A DNA stretch of 56,413 nucleotides from Boothiomyces macroporosus (GCA_027604185.1 JADGKB010000094.1:1-56413), one strand, 5' to 3'; counted from the first letter of the stretch, positions 43,760 through 55,326 are shown. Numbers and translations are program-made. Notes: generated from the sequence alone by a model not told the origin.

Positions 43760-44463
43760 CTACGGAGATTTTTGATTGATTTCTTCCTTCAACTCATGTA
43801 TCTGCTGGGATAAGACTTCAATCTTGAAATTCAGCTTTTTGCGATAATCCAAATCCACCGCATACCTCAAATATGAGAGCGATTCAGGAAACAACAACTG
43901 TGCAAATGAAAATACAGCCAAAGCAGGATCAAACTCTGCAGGTGTAATCTCCCCAGTATTCACAAACACGCCTCCCTTGAATTTACTGAATGGATCCTGG
44001 ATTGGTTCCAGAGGTTGTTTTTCCCTTTGTAGTGCTACATTGATTCTCCAGTTTCTAAACATTATAAATAGCGATTGTCCAGTAGCCGCCACAAGCGAAT
44101 ATACAACTGCTCCAGGTATGATTGCTGGCGATCTTCTCCATAAATACCCTATTGCGCTTCCGCATATTCCGCCTGCTGTAGTAGAGGCAAACAGTTCATC
44201 TCTATCCCTCGTTATTATATTTGGCCTGTCTAGCTCAAAGTTCTTTGTATGAAGGTATCGACTAGGTGAGAATATATTTACAGTGTAGCTTCCCTAATTC
44301 CAAAGAATGGCAGTGTGACCAGTGTCCAGTTGGTAAACATGTAAAACGAGGTGGTTCGTATAGGTCGCTCTTTAATAGCGCCATAGATTCCACCCGATAG
44401 CGCACCCAATATCCCTGCACTCGCCGTATACTTGAAAACATTTCCTATCCCCGTTTCACTCAT
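43760..44463 (-). CDS. Small Tim17/22-like membrane protein (uncharacterised)
   Basis: A 227-residue protein. The first half has three or four short, glycine-rich hydrophobic stretches (ASAGILGALSGGIYGAI, then STTAGGICGSAIGYLW and IIPGAVVYSLVAATGQSLFI), a spacing like Tim17/Tim22/Tim23 proteins of mitochondrial inner membranes. The second half is a soluble helical tail ending in a coiled coil (IEVLSQQIHELKEEINQK). A 20-nt intron at 44262-44281 joins REATL to RYLHTKN. I do not recognise an orthologue name. Mitochondrial location is inferred from the glycine-rich helix pattern only. Confidence 0.6.
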
Positions 44464-44492
44464 TCTGGCTCAACTGAAAAAAAATTTCACTC

Positions 44493-45561
44493 ATGCAAGT
44501 TAAAAAGAAACAAAAGACGATTGAACACGCAGCTGGATGTAATGATACTGAATGTAAAGGATGCGCTGTGGGTGAAATTGATATCCATTTGACGACTCAA
44601 GACGGGTCAAAGTTGTCTCCACACGACATATATTACGCTGCGATGGAAGAGTTGGAGAAGCAGACCCTTTCCGAGCAAGATATTGACAAGCAAACCCATT
44701 CATCAATCGTCCAAAAGTTGTTTGAGATGGCTGTAGAGGAATTTGAGCGGTTGCAAATCAACGACTTGGTGTACGCAAAATGTCTTTACGATATGGTAAT
44801 ATTTTCTAATTCAGGGAGTATTCTTGCATGTTGAAGATTGGTTTCACCAAGCTGAACATGAATTGGAAAAGTTTTTAAAGTCAAGCAAAGAGAATTCCAA
44901 AAACCATGAGGGATGGTTGCTTCTGGGAAAAGTATACCTTCAGATTGCCCGTGCAAGATTCAAGGACGATGAGGAAACAGAGCAGGATGAAGTAGAGGCT
45001 GAAAATGTCCATAGAGCAAAGCGTGCGTTTAAACAGGCTCTTGAATTGAAAGATTCTCCTAGTTATACCTTGGCTGCTTCCAGCGCATTCTTGGACCATG
45101 CGCTCTTACAAAAATCACATAGACTAGGTATTTTGTTTTTTATTTAGATTCTTCCATTGTCATCAACACATTGAAAACTGCATTGAAACTCACTCACAAT
45201 CAACACAACAGAATATCCGGAACTTGTTTGTTCCATTTAGCTTCCATCGAGTCACACACGCTTGAACCAGACCTCAAAAGAGCATTGTCAAATGTCAAGA
45301 AGAGTATCAAGATGCTGGAATATCCTGAAAAGGCAACTGATTATCAATTGGTTAGTTTTTTTAATTGTAGTTGGCTCAAGCATGGTTGTTGAAGAGTTCA
45401 CTTGAAGTGGACGATGATGATAAAGCTATAGAGGCGTTTGATGAAGGTGCCAAGTGTTTGCAAAATGCGTTGTTGATTGACCCAGGTACTTTATAATTAA
45501 CAAAGATAACGAGCATGTCAAGCAACAGTTGATTGATATGGAGTTGATTGATGATGAATAG
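44493..45561 (+). CDS. TPR protein, ETT1/Nro1-like (tentative)
   Basis: A 329-residue, mostly alpha-helical protein. It starts with a basic cluster (MQVKKKQKTIEHAAG) and a CxxxxCxxC stretch (CNDTECKGC). The body has TPR-like helix pairs: NHEGWLLLGKVYLQIARARF, RAKRAFKQALELKDSPSYTLAASSAF and ALLIDPDNEHVKQQL. The plan of a basic N-terminus, helical repeats and terminal acidic residues fits fungal ETT1/Nro1, which promotes translation termination, but the match is weak and other TPR proteins cannot be ruled out. Four introns lie at 44796-44814, 45128-45147, 45351-45370 and 45486-45505 (19, 20, 20, 20 nt), and all joins keep the frame to the end. Confidence 0.55.
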
Positions 45562-46096
45562 TATTTAATATATAGCTACACGATTTTGATTTTGAGCTGG
45601 TTTTGTAGTTTCGCAATTCCCTTTTGACTCTTGCCGAATTATAAAAGTGGTAATTGGTCTGGAATCACATTACAAATGGCCAAAGATTATTCAATATTAC
45701 TATTAGGAATATAATATTCTAGAATATTGATCACTGCTTTGGTTTAAATCTCTTTTCAGACTATTGTTCACTCATAGATACTATTACTTGGTATTGGCCG
45801 GCATTCAGGTCTAGTTTTTCCAATTACCAATGTCCAATTGACGCGTTTGAGATTAAAAAAAAGTCCAACTCTACAATGTACAGGAAAGCTATTACCGTAT
45901 GGTAACTGACAGCTATAAAGGTAATTAGTTTAGGAACAAAGGATGACTTGGACCTCTTGCGAATTATGCGGTGCCTGTGTTGGAAAAATAACAAGTACGA
46001 ATTACAAAGTGATTCGCTTTGACATTCGTAATTAAGGGTCTACACCGCTTCCATAAATAAAACCAACCAGCCTTTTCTTTTCTCATTGAATCTCAT
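45562..46096. other. Intergenic region upstream of the P450
   Basis: 535 bp with no reading frame, repeat or RNA gene that I can support. It holds a 16-bp palindrome (45713-45728) and a TATA-like ATAAATAA about 40 bp before the P450 ATG. Confidence 0.5.
45713..45728. promoter_or_regulatory. 16-bp palindrome with heat-shock-element core
   Basis: AATATTCTAGAATATT is a perfect inverted repeat. Its centre TTCTAGAA is the tail-to-tail half-site pair bound by heat shock factor (nTTCnnGAAn), and an extra GAA lies 7 bp to the left. It is about 370 bp before the P450 start and 150 bp after the ETT1-like stop. A restricted stress role is possible, but an AT-rich palindrome can arise by chance. Confidence 0.35.
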
Positions 46097-48029
46097 ATGC
46101 TATTTACTCTCATACTGGTTCTCATTCTCATTGGACTATTACTCCTAACTTTTTGGGATGATCCAATTGCTTCAGTAAAGATTGATAAATCTATTCCTCG
46201 GCTATGGAATCAGCCATTGATTGGAGGAGTTGTTGGAGCTTCAAAGAACTTGGAAAGGTAAGCTGAAGCTAAAAAGAATGAACGATGCCGTTTCGGAAGC
46301 TGTTAATGTACCAGGATTCAAAGTTGCGGCTATTCAATTCCCATTCCGTCCTCCATTCGTCATCATCAATGACCCAGAATCCCTAAAGCATGTGCTAGCA
46401 ACCAACTTTGAAAACTATGTAAAAGGCGACTTTTACTACCAAAGATTTGTATCTACATTCGGCAACGGAATCTTCAACTCTGATGGTGCTCACTGGCTCA
46501 TGCAAAGAAAGATTGGTGTAAAGATCTTTACAATCAAGACCTTTAGAGATATTTTCCATCCCGTGTTTAGCAGAAACATCCAAATTCTGTCAAAAATCTT
46601 GGAGGAAAAGGCTGCTACTGGGAAGCATGCCGATATGTCTGACCTGTTTCACAAATACTTTTTGGACTCTTTTGGCAGAGTCGCGTTTGGAGTAATTTGA
46701 ACTAACACTAGAGTGACTTGAATTCTTTATTACAAGATCATGTTCCGTTCGCCCAAGCCTTTGATAACGCTCAAGAAGCCATTACTTCAAGATTCTATGA
46801 TCCATTCTGGAGAATTAACGAAAAACTAAACGGCGATAAAGTCGGTAAAGACATCAAACTGGTAAGAGATTTCGCGCGCAATATTGTTCGTGAAGCTAAA
46901 AAGACTGAGCACCAAAATGAAAAGACTGATTTGTTGGCCATGTTTAGAGCTCACAAGAATGAAGACGGGACTATTTTGTCTGATGAAGAATTGGTTGACC
47001 AAGTGCTAAACTTTTTGGTTGCTGGTCGAGACACCACTGCTCAAGCTCTTTCATGGGTAATTCACGAATTGGACCAACATCCTAATGTACTATTAAAAAT
47101 TAGACAAGAACTCTATGAAATAATGGCCAATTCTGAAGCACCGTCTTATGAACAAGTGAAACAGATGAAGTACACCAAAGCAGTCATTTTCGAAACTTTG
47201 CGACTGCATCCATCAGTACCAAGAAATATCAAGCTGGCTTTGAATGATGACGTTCTTCCAAATGGTATTCAGTATTAATACAGGTGTGCCTATTAAAGCG
47301 GGTGTATTCATCTACTGGTCCACTTATGCTATGGGCCGAAATGAAACCATTTGGAAAGATCCATTGGATTTCAAACCAGAGAGATGGCTAACTGGGTCAC
47401 AGCCATCTCCATTTGAATTCCCATCCTTTAACGCAGGACCTCGTATTTGCTTGGGAAAATCTCTAGCAGAATTCCAAGGAGTATTTGCACTATCTTGCTT
47501 ACTGCAAAAATACGATTTCAAAGTAATCAAACCAAAGTACACCGAGTACATGACTGCACTCACTCTCCCAATGAAGTACGGCCTCAAAGTACAAGTTAAA
47601 GAGCGAACTCAGTCTGAATATGTAGCTTCAAATGAAGTTGTTGAATGGCATGCGCACGGTAAATCTGATTCAGATACTTCCATCACAAAAAAGATATCTC
47701 TGCTGTCTATACAATTATTGGCGTTTGCTGCATATATCGGATTATTCATGTATGGTAATTCTGTCCTTGCTTCTATAGTTGCGTTTACCGGATTATTCTT
47801 GTTTGGGAATAACCTTCAAATATCCCAGACGTTCAACTTGACATTGTACTACTCTTATAGATGCTTGGTTCTAGTTACATTTGTTTTATTCTATGCATTA
47901 GGAAACTCTCTCCAAATGATGATCCCACTGCTTCAAGAGGTTGCCAGACTTTCCTTGAGAGCTTCAAAGACAATCAAGCAGTTTGCCAACCCGCTTCCTC
48001 AAATCAAGTTTGATTTTCCTATTCAATAA
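46097..48029 (+). CDS. Cytochrome P450 with C-terminal membrane extension
   Basis: A 624-residue protein. The first helix (LFTLILVLILIGLLLLTFW) is the usual ER anchor. The P450 fold follows: FVSTFGNGIFNSDGAHWLMQRKI, the I helix AGRDTTAQALSW, the ExxR motif FETLRLHPSVP, the PERW motif FKPERW and the haem loop FNAGPRICLGKSLAEF with its Cys ligand. The pattern is closest to fatty-acid hydroxylases of the CYP52/86/704 group. The P450 domain ends near residue 490. Beyond it lie about 130 extra residues with three hydrophobic helices (SLLSIQLLAFAAYIGLFMYG, VLASIVAFTGLFLFG, CLVLVTFVLFYALG), which is not normal for P450s. Introns: 46258-46276, 46692-46711 and 47265-47283 (19, 20, 19 nt). Confidence 0.93.
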
Positions 48030-48343
48030 ATTCTCGTTGTAGATTAAGCTGTTAAGATAATTTTAAGTCTGGTTTCAAGTTTGTCAAGAAGCTTTCACTA
48101 GTGCTTTTTTGCACTCAAAGGCTGCCACTTACAAGCACTACAAGTGATTACATGCATCTTCAAAGCATTTTGAGACTTATCATTTACTGGTATCGTGATG
48201 GGGCTGTGTGCGGTAGTACAAGAATTGGCAATTGGACATTTTATGGCGTAGCTAAAATGTGAAAAATACACTGATTCTAGTAAAACTTGTAGCCAAAGTA
48301 AATAATATCTATATCAAGATGTTGCTGAAACTGCTCTGACAGA

Positions 48344-48460
48344 ATGTCGCATCCTATACTCCAAATTGCGAATTTCGCTTTGGCAATTTCTGTGACCGCA
48401 TTCATGGAAGCGAAAAAAGCATTAAAAGCCGAGGTATTACCCTATTTAAAGAAAATATAA
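48344..48460 (+). CDS. Possible 38-residue membrane micropeptide
   Basis: An ATG opens a 38-codon frame with one hydrophobic helix (ILQIANFALAISVTAFM) and a basic tail (EAKKALKAEVLPYLKK). This shape fits small mitochondrial subunits (as in the TOM or ATP synthase complexes), but I cannot name it. Its stop codon overlaps the TATA box of the ABC transporter gene, which makes a real transcript less likely. Too short to separate from chance by sequence alone. Confidence 0.25.
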   Translation: MSHPILQIANFALAISVTAFMEAKKALKAEVLPYLKKI

Positions 48461-48463
48461 AAG
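48456..48463 (+). promoter_or_regulatory. TATA box of the ABC transporter gene
   Basis: TATAAAAG lies 29-36 bp before the ATG at 48492, close to the usual distance and similar to the boxes before the fungalysin and sugar permease genes. Confidence 0.5.
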
Positions 48464-48491
48464 GAATTGGCTTCATACTACGTTCTACAAC

Positions 48492-51400
48492 ATGAAGAGT
48501 ACAGAAAGAAAGAAGATTGACCCGAATCCTATCAGTTTCCTGACTTTGGGATGGCTAACTCCATTAATTTTGCAGGGAAAAAAGAAGCCGTTGACTTCAG
48601 ACGTAGTATTATCTAATATAGGATTTGTATGATTTGGCAAAGAAGGATACTGCAATCGAAGTTGCAAAGAGTTTTGACGGCTATTGGGCAAAATTGCAAG
48701 CCCATTTCGACTCTAAAGGAAAGACAGCAATGCCTTCATTATTATTCACAGTAATGAGAGCCGTAATTGTCCCGTTCATCTTTTGTAAAATTGCATCAAC
48801 TACGCTTGCTGTAACCCAGTTGTTTACTCCACTGGCCCTGCAACAAATGATTAGATTTGTCAATCCGTTGTACGACAGGTCAAAGCTCTGGTCTGAGAAC
48901 GGAATTGTTCTTGCGTTCATTTTATTCGGTATCCAACTTGCTGCGGTATTTGCTCAAACTGCTGACAATTTGCTCAACCGTAAAGTAATGCAGCTATCCA
49001 GGTCGCTTTTAACCGATGCAATCTACAAAAAGAGTTTTAGACTGTCTCTCAAGTCCAAAAATGTAATATTCTGCTAACCCAGACATTTACCGAAGGTAGA
49101 ATCTTGAACATGATCAATGATGATATCGACACTATTACCAACATGTTTATGCCTTTGGATACCATCTTTACCCTTCCGATTATCATTTTTATCTCTATTG
49201 ACTTTATTGGCGGAGTCGTGGGTGATACTTTGTTTTACGTGCTCTATGCTGCAATTCCATTCGTGATTATTCTCGGAAACATCCAGCCATTGTTTGCCAG
49301 GTACTATAGCAGAGCTCAAGCCGCCCTAGATGTCAGAATTGCATTGCTCCGTGAAGTTTTGTATGGAATCAAAATTGTCAAAGTTAAAGCGCTAGAAGAA
49401 TACTTTTGGGGCAAACTTTCTGAAGCTAGAAAGAATCAACTTGGCCACCTGTTCACTAGTTGCATATTCATGACTATTTTGATGGTTGGTGGACAAATGT
49501 CAATAGTGGTGTACAATACAATCATCTTTGTTGGATATGGTGCTAGCGGGAATGTTTTGACTGCAGACAACATTTTTCCAACAATTCTCTTTTTCCAAGT
49601 GTTTGGTATCGCAGTGGGCAACGTAACTTTTACCCTTCAATCTATCAGTACTGGTTTTGCTGCGTTGAAGCGTGTATCTGAATACCTTACTGCCGAAGAA
49701 AACACTCTTGAATATCAAACTACTGCTTCTGCAAACAACGCCATTGAAGTTGAAGGAGCCACTTGGAGGTGGGAAGTGTTGCCAAAGGAAGAAAAGGAAA
49801 AGACTGAAGAGGAATTGGCTGCAGAACGAGCTGCAAGAAAGCAAGCGAAAAAAGACAAGAAGGCAGGTCTGCCTGTAAAAGAGCCAGAGGCAAAGGAAGA
49901 TGCTCCATTCAAAATATCAAGTCTTCATTTCACTATTCCTAGGAACAAGCTTGTTGCTGTTGTAGGTACTGTGGGCAGTGGGAAATCTACATTGCTCAAT
50001 GGATTGATTGGAGAAGCCCTTCTTGTAGAAGGAACAGTACTTTCTATTAATCTAGTGCAAAATTCAAGGATCAATCTCGTATTGCTCGCAAGAGCCATGG
50101 ATTTTGACTGGATCTATTGAAAAGAATATTATATTCAACAATCAATTCGACCAAGAAAAGCTAGACAGGGTTATCGCACAATGTGGAATGGAAGAAGATT
50201 TAAAACTGCTTCCAAATGGAATCCACACTGAAATTGGTGAAAGTGGTGTCAACTTGTCTGGTTGAATATTTTTAACAGTAGGCGGACAGAAAGCACGTCT
50301 GGCTTTAGCCCGTTCGTTGTATTCTGGAGCAGACATTCATTTGTTGGATAACCCTCTCGCCGCCCTTGATTCCAGAGTTGCAGATCATGTATTTGCCAAT
50401 GCAATTTTGAAAGGATTGAGAAGCAAGACAAGATTGGTGGTAACTCACCAACTTCAATATTTGAATCAATTTGACTATATTCTTGTCATGGATGAAGGAA
50501 AGTTGGCTGAACAAGGAACTTTTGACCAGTTGATTTCCAAAAAGTCGCTACTCAAAAAGATGACTGACTCTTACAAGTATGATGAAGATAAAGTATATGC
50601 AAAAGAAGTAGTGGCACCAATCATGACCAAGAAGAATGACGACAAGGGAATTGATTTCATGGTTGAAGAAGATAAAGCTGAAGGCCACGTAAAGAAGGGT
50701 GTTTACGTTACACTTTTAAGAGCGCTGGGCGGTTCATGGAGAGTGATCTTGATGCTTTTATCTTTCTTGGCAATTGTTGGACTCCGAATCAGTGAACAAA
50801 TTTGGCTGACTGATTGGATTGCCGCCAACACTTCCAACAGTGCTTCCTACATTAAGGTCTACGTTGCTCTTGCCGGTGGTGACATTGTAGCTTTGTGTGT
50901 CTTTTTTGGTGTAATGGGAGTGTCTACGCTTGTGGTCAGTAGTTATATGCATGATGGTTCTGTGAAGGGCGTATTGAATGCTCCAATGTCTTTTCACGAT
51001 ACCACTCCAGTCGGTAGAATCATCAATCGTCTAAGTGCCGATGTGCAATTCTTGGACACTCAAATGATGATGGTAATTTATCAAGTGGTTCTTGCTGCAG
51101 TCTCGACAATTACGATCATTGTTTTAGTTTGCAAATCCAGCTGGTATATTGGAGGTACTGCAAAAATTTAACCATAGGCATGATTGTAGTATTGCTTGGG
51201 CTGTTTTACTTGATTTTCACCTTTTTCCAATCCGCAAACTTGGAGCTCAAAAGATTGACTTCAACTAGAAAGTCTCCTTTAGTATCGCACATTTCGGAAT
51301 CATTGTATGGGCTATCTACAGTTAGAGCTGCACGAGCGGAACGTTTCTTTATTGCAAAGGAACAAATCCTCCTTGATGATGCTCAATCCGCAGCCTATAT

Positions 51401-52475
51401 CTACGCTTCTCTATCATTCTGGTTGAACTGGAGAGCTTCTATTCTTTCTACATTGGTTACCTTGGGGGTCTCGCTGTTGGCTAGTCAATCGCAAAATTTA
51501 AGCTTGGCTTTGGCAGCACAAGTTGGTTTGGCACTGGCAAACTCTTCAGAATTAGCTACCAACATTAGCAATTTGCTCAAAGTACTTGGACAAGCAGAAG
51601 CTGAGATGAACGCAATTGAACGTTTGGATCACTATGCACATAATCTCCCTCAAGAGCTATCTCTCGTCAAACCATCCGATCCTCAAAACTGGCCACCTTC
51701 AGGGCAAATTAAAATGGATGGAATTTGGATGTCCTATCCTTCAAGACCAGACTATCCTGTCATCAAGAATCTTTCGGTTTCAGTAAGAGCTGGAGAAAAG
51801 GTCGGTGTAGTAGGAAGAACTGGCTCTGGAAAATCTACCCTAGCCTCTGCATTCTTTAGATTGATGGAACTTGACTCTGGAAATGTTGCAATTGACGGTC
51901 TTGATATTTCTGATATTGGTCTCAAAACTTTGAGAACTTCGCTGCAAATGATTACCCAGACGCCAGTAATGTTCCAAGGAACTATCCGATCCAATTTGCA
52001 GCTGGGAACAAATTATTCTGATGACCAATTGTGGGATGCTCTATCAAAATCAGGATTGAAGGATTATGTGTCTTCCCTATCAGACAAGCTTGATTCATCA
52101 GTTTCATTTGGAGGGGAAAACTTTTCACTTGGACAAAGACAGTTGATTTGCTTGGCCAGAGCCTTGCTTGCAAAGCCAAGGTTGCTCGTTATGGATGAAG
52201 CTACCGCATCTGTAGATGGTGAAACTGACAAGCTCATTCAACAGGCAATTAAAAAGCACCTGTCAAAAACTACTATTATCAGTATTGCTCATCGCTTGAA
52301 TCACATTGCTGACTTTGATAAAGTGATGGTGATGGATCAAGGGGTTCTGGTCGAGTTTGATACGCCATACAACTTGCTCCGTAACCCAAAAACTGTATTC
52401 AGTCAGTTGGTTGAAGCTACCGGTCCTGCAAATGCAAAAGTAATTAGAGGAATTGCTTTTGACAATAGACACTAA
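48492..52475 (+). CDS. ABCC-type (MRP) ABC transporter
   Basis: A full ABC exporter of 1293 residues, TMD1-NBD1-TMD2-NBD2, without the extra TMD0 of long MRPs. ABCC members pump conjugated or amphipathic anions out of the cytosol. The N-terminus (DPNPISFLTLGWLTPLILQG) is the classic ABCC start. NBD1: GTVGSGKSTL, SQEPWILTGSIEKNI, NLSGGQKARLALARSLY, LLDNPLAALDS. NBD2: GRTGSGKSTL, SLGQRQLICLARALL, LLVMDEATASVD. NBD1 has the degenerate catalytic Asp (DN rather than DE after the Walker B) typical of ABCC. Five introns: 48603-48621, 49063-49082, 50037-50055, 50261-50281 and 51155-51177 (19, 20, 19, 21, 23 nt). The fourth splits the signature LSG-GQ; the fifth is the longest intron in the window. 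A lysine-rich insertion (KEEKEKTEEELAAERAARK) precedes NBD1. Confidence 0.95.
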
Positions 52476-52508
52476 ATAAAAGGTATAATTTTGTTTTGAA
52501 TAACTTTT

Positions 52509-53636
52509 TTATTCGGAAAACCAAGTATTCAAGTCAGTATTGACCAGCATTTCAGCAATACTCAGCATATTGTCATTAAATTCTTCAGCACTCATAGGAT
52601 CTCCGAGAAGCATTCCATGAACCAAAGAGATAACCAAATCACAGTCAGCAACGAGTGCCAAGTTTGTCCCAAGACCAGTGAAAAAGTGGCCTTGCCTGAA
52701 AGCATCCCCAACCACAGCAACGTTTTGGATCATTGCTTGAGATAGCACTTTATCTTGAACCACAAACGTTTCAGGAGCTATTGAGGTAATTTTTGGTGAA
52801 GGATGAATTGGAAGTTGGGATAAAAAGTCCAAGGTAGCTTTACTTCCATACTCTTGTACAGCGTTTAGTGAGCCATTAGATGCGTTCGAGAAAAAGTGTT
52901 CAGTTCCAGTGTTAATTTCATCCAATTTGTCCTTTGGATACTGCAAGAATACTAGCGCATCTCTGCTATGAGCTGAATCACCGTACAATAGTCGCTTTCC
53001 GCCATTCTTTCCCACTGCTACTACTGGCCCAACAGGTGATACATGTACCCTAACAAAAATATCCCGTTGTGAGAGCAGTTTGGTCGAAAATCCCAAATCT
53101 CTGGAAATCAAATTTCTCTTGGCTCCTTCAGCAATAATAATCAAATCAAAATCGATAATTTCATCAGTTTGAATTGAATAGCACAGACCATTAGAGACCA
53201 ATTGCTGAACTTTTTTGGTAATAAATGTGATTCCCAATTCAACAGCTCGCTCTTTTAAAGCAGTTTCCAAGTCCTGCAATGAAACAGATACAAAACCAAC
53301 GCCATTCAATTGAGCACAAATCAGTTCATCAACATCAACTGGTCTAAATAAAGGGTTTGTTGGAACATTTTCATGGGTGTAGGTGTGTTTCGACATGTCA
53401 TCCAATAAATACAAGTCTCTACAGTTACCAATCGCTTGATTTCGTAGTAATATCTGCCTTACTCCCATGCATTGCAGCCGTTCAACAGTAGGTCCATTCA
53501 ATAGAACAAAAGTAGTACGGGTATAAGCTGGACGCTGCTCGAATATCTGGATTGAAGATGCTGGTATAGAGGCAAACAATACCAGGGAAATTGCTTGCGA
53601 TAACCCTGCTGGTCCTGCTCCAACGATTGCAATCAT
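52509..53636 (-). CDS. FAD-dependent monooxygenase (PHBH-like fold)
   Basis: A single-exon, about 375-residue flavoprotein. The N-terminal FAD-binding motif is IAIVGAGPAGLSQAISL, the central part carries DFDLIIIAEGAKRN (a DG-like motif variant), and the second FAD motif is VAVVGDAFRQGHFFTGLGTNLA. This is the layout of PHBH-type NAD(P)H-dependent aromatic or polyketide hydroxylases. There is no TM segment and no signal peptide. The ATG at 53636 directly precedes the FAD motif; an upstream in-frame ATG at 53666 adds ten residues and is less likely. It is convergent with the ABC transporter, 33 bp stop to stop. Substrate is unknown. Its neighbourhood with a P450 and an exporter may be meaningful or not. 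Confidence 0.85.
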   Translation of the reverse strand: MIAIVGAGPAGLSQAISLVLFASIPASSIQIFEQRPAYTRTTFVLLNGPTVERLQCMGVRQILLRNQAIGNCRDLYLLDDMSKHTYTHENVPTNPLFRPVDVDELICAQLNGVGFVSVSLQDLETALKERAVELGITFITKKVQQLVSNGLCYSIQTDEIIDFDLIIIAEGAKRNLISRDLGFSTKLLSQRDIFVRVHVSPVGPVVAVGKNGGKRLLYGDSAHSRDALVFLQYPKDKLDEINTGTEHFFSNASNGSLNAVQEYGSKATLDFLSQLPIHPSPKITSIAPETFVVQDKVLSQAMIQNVAVVGDAFRQGHFFTGLGTNLALVADCDLVISLVHGMLLGDPMSAEEFNDNMLSIAEMLVNTDLNTWFSE

Positions 53637-53799
53637 TTTGTGTGAAAAATATTCTTGCTGTGCCACCTGAATGGAGTGGACTGTTTTGAGTTGTCCTTGA
53701 ATTGTCGATCATTAAGAATCAGAAAGACTAGTTTGCTAGTAGAAGGCAACTTTACATTCAAATTTCCAAATTACTGGTACAATAGAAAAATTAGATGTA

Positions 53800-55326
53800 T
53801 TAATCTAGAAACATGCTGTTTAAATCTCCAAAATACACTTCGACCGTACATACTCCTTCTGCTCCAATCGTCGGGTAAAGCTTGTAAGGGTTAAAACCGT
53901 ACACGCTGAATTCGTCACCAATTCGAACACCGTTGTAGGTAAAGTAGAAAACCAAATGTGGAAGCACCGATTCTCCAGGAGGGGTGATTATTCTGTACCC
54001 AATTCCAGCAGTATCTCCTTCTTTCATTGGGAACCCACAAGCTTTCCCTCCTTCTCTGGAGTTTAGATAGACTCTTCCTAGAGAGGAATGGTATGCAATA
54101 GATAAAGAATCATGCCCAGGTAATCTAAATGTGGGGTAGGGACTTGTTGCAAAACCAAATCCAACTCTTGCACCAGGTTCCCTTTTAACAAGTGTCACTT
54201 CAAAGTATGCAGATAATAGATTACTGGTTGATTCAAAGCTAGGTGGTGGTTGAGGAGATTCGTTTTTATACACACGAGGTTTCAAAACAGAACTGCATTG
54301 TATAGAACATTCCTGAACAGTGCTGAACGATATGATTTGTCTTCCTACTCGGTACATTTCACTGATATCCACAATTGGCTCTTTTTGAAAAGGGAAATCA
54401 GGGAAAATGCGAGGCATTAGCATTGTATGTTTAAACTGACTCTTTTCCATGGCTGGAGGTATTCTAGTGTATGCTTTAACTGCTTGCGCAGTTGATTCCA
54501 AGTCGGTCATGTAGGCTGTCAGGAAATTATCTGCAATTGTGTCAGGGTGGACGAAATTCCTTGGCCGAAGTATATCAAGATCATCATCAACAGTTCTAAT
54601 TCTGCATATTAGGATATTAAGTAAAGCAGTGAATAAAATTAGGATTACGAAAAACACGACAAGCATGTCAGGAGACAGCAACACGGCAGGCGAATCGCTG
54701 CTCATATTACATGAATTCGTTATGTACTGACTGGTACCTGCAAATACAACCGATCCAGAGAGATTCCCAATCAGAGGTATCAAGGTAGCTAGGGGTGATT
54801 GGATCCGATTTACTGAATCTAGATGGATTGGAGAATTCTGGAATTCATTAGCTACAATTGAAGTTAAATTGTCCATTTGGAAATCTAGAGTAACATTATT
54901 AATGATGAATAGACCAGTGTAGAATCCCAGATCAGACTTTGCAAACACAGTACCATTAAAGATGCCGCTAAGATTGCTAATAGCCGACCCACTATTGTTT
55001 GAAAAGTTGAATGTAGCATCTAGATATCCATCAACGATCAAATAATCCCGAAATTGTACATTTGCCAAAGATATATTTCGTGAGCTCGAGTAAACAGTAG
55101 TGCAATTGTTGTAATAGTAATGCGAATCATAATAAGTGACAAAATCAAAGTAAGCGAATTTGAGTATACTTGATAAATTGAGACTTGTTGTTTGGTATCC
55201 TAAAACATTGATCTGACCAAGCAAAGCATCTTTGACATTGATTAATTGATTTACAACCGTATAGTTGCTGTCATGAAGGAAATCTCTAGCAAATAGTCCT
55301 TTCATAGGGAAAAATATTTTAATCAA
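53800..55326 (-). CDS. Membrane SPRY-domain protein (Ssh4/Ear1-like)
   Basis: A 508-residue single-pass protein. Residues 1-235 form a presumed lumenal domain rich in Asn with many NxS/T sites. One TM helix (MLVVFFVILILFTALLNILIC) follows, then a cytoplasmic part with a SPRY domain: GFATSPYPTFRLPGHDSLSIAYHSS, then GDTAGIGYR, FYFTYNGVRIG, LYPTIGAEGVCTVEVYFG. In yeast Ssh4 and Ear1 this TM-SPRY layout recruits the ubiquitin ligase Rsp5 to membrane cargo of endosomes and vacuoles through PY motifs. I see QPPPSF but no clear PPxY here, so Rsp5 binding is uncertain. The large lumenal part is longer than in yeast Ssh4. The ATG at 55326 or the one at residue 8 may be the start. Confidence 0.85.
   Translation of the reverse strand: MIKIFFPMKGLFARDFLHDSNYTVVNQLINVKDALLGQINVLGYQTTSLNLSSILKFAYFDFVTYYDSHYYYNNCTTVYSSSRNISLANVQFRDYLIVDGYLDATFNFSNNSGSAISNLSGIFNGTVFAKSDLGFYTGLFIINNVTLDFQMDNLTSIVANEFQNSPIHLDSVNRIQSPLATLIPLIGNLSGSVVFAGTSQYITNSCNMSSDSPAVLLSPDMLVVFFVILILFTALLNILICRIRTVDDDLDILRPRNFVHPDTIADNFLTAYMTDLESTAQAVKAYTRIPPAMEKSQFKHTMLMPRIFPDFPFQKEPIVDISEMYRVGRQIISFSTVQECSIQCSSVLKPRVYKNESPQPPPSFESTSNLLSAYFEVTLVKREPGARVGFGFATSPYPTFRLPGHDSLSIAYHSSLGRVYLNSREGGKACGFPMKEGDTAGIGYRIITPPGESVLPHLVFYFTYNGVRIGDEFSVYGFNPYKLYPTIGAEGVCTVEVYFGDLNSMFLD

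Larger units (their letters stand above)
48030..48491. other. Intergenic region between P450 and ABC transporter
   Basis: 462 bp. It contains a possible 38-codon gene (48344-48460) and a TATA box (48456-48463). Nothing else is supported. Confidence 0.5.

Noticed and set aside
50261..50281. An 18-nt intron choice at the ABC signature motif
   Set aside because: Ending the intron 3 nt earlier gives LSVGGQ; the 21-nt version gives the invariant LSGGQ.
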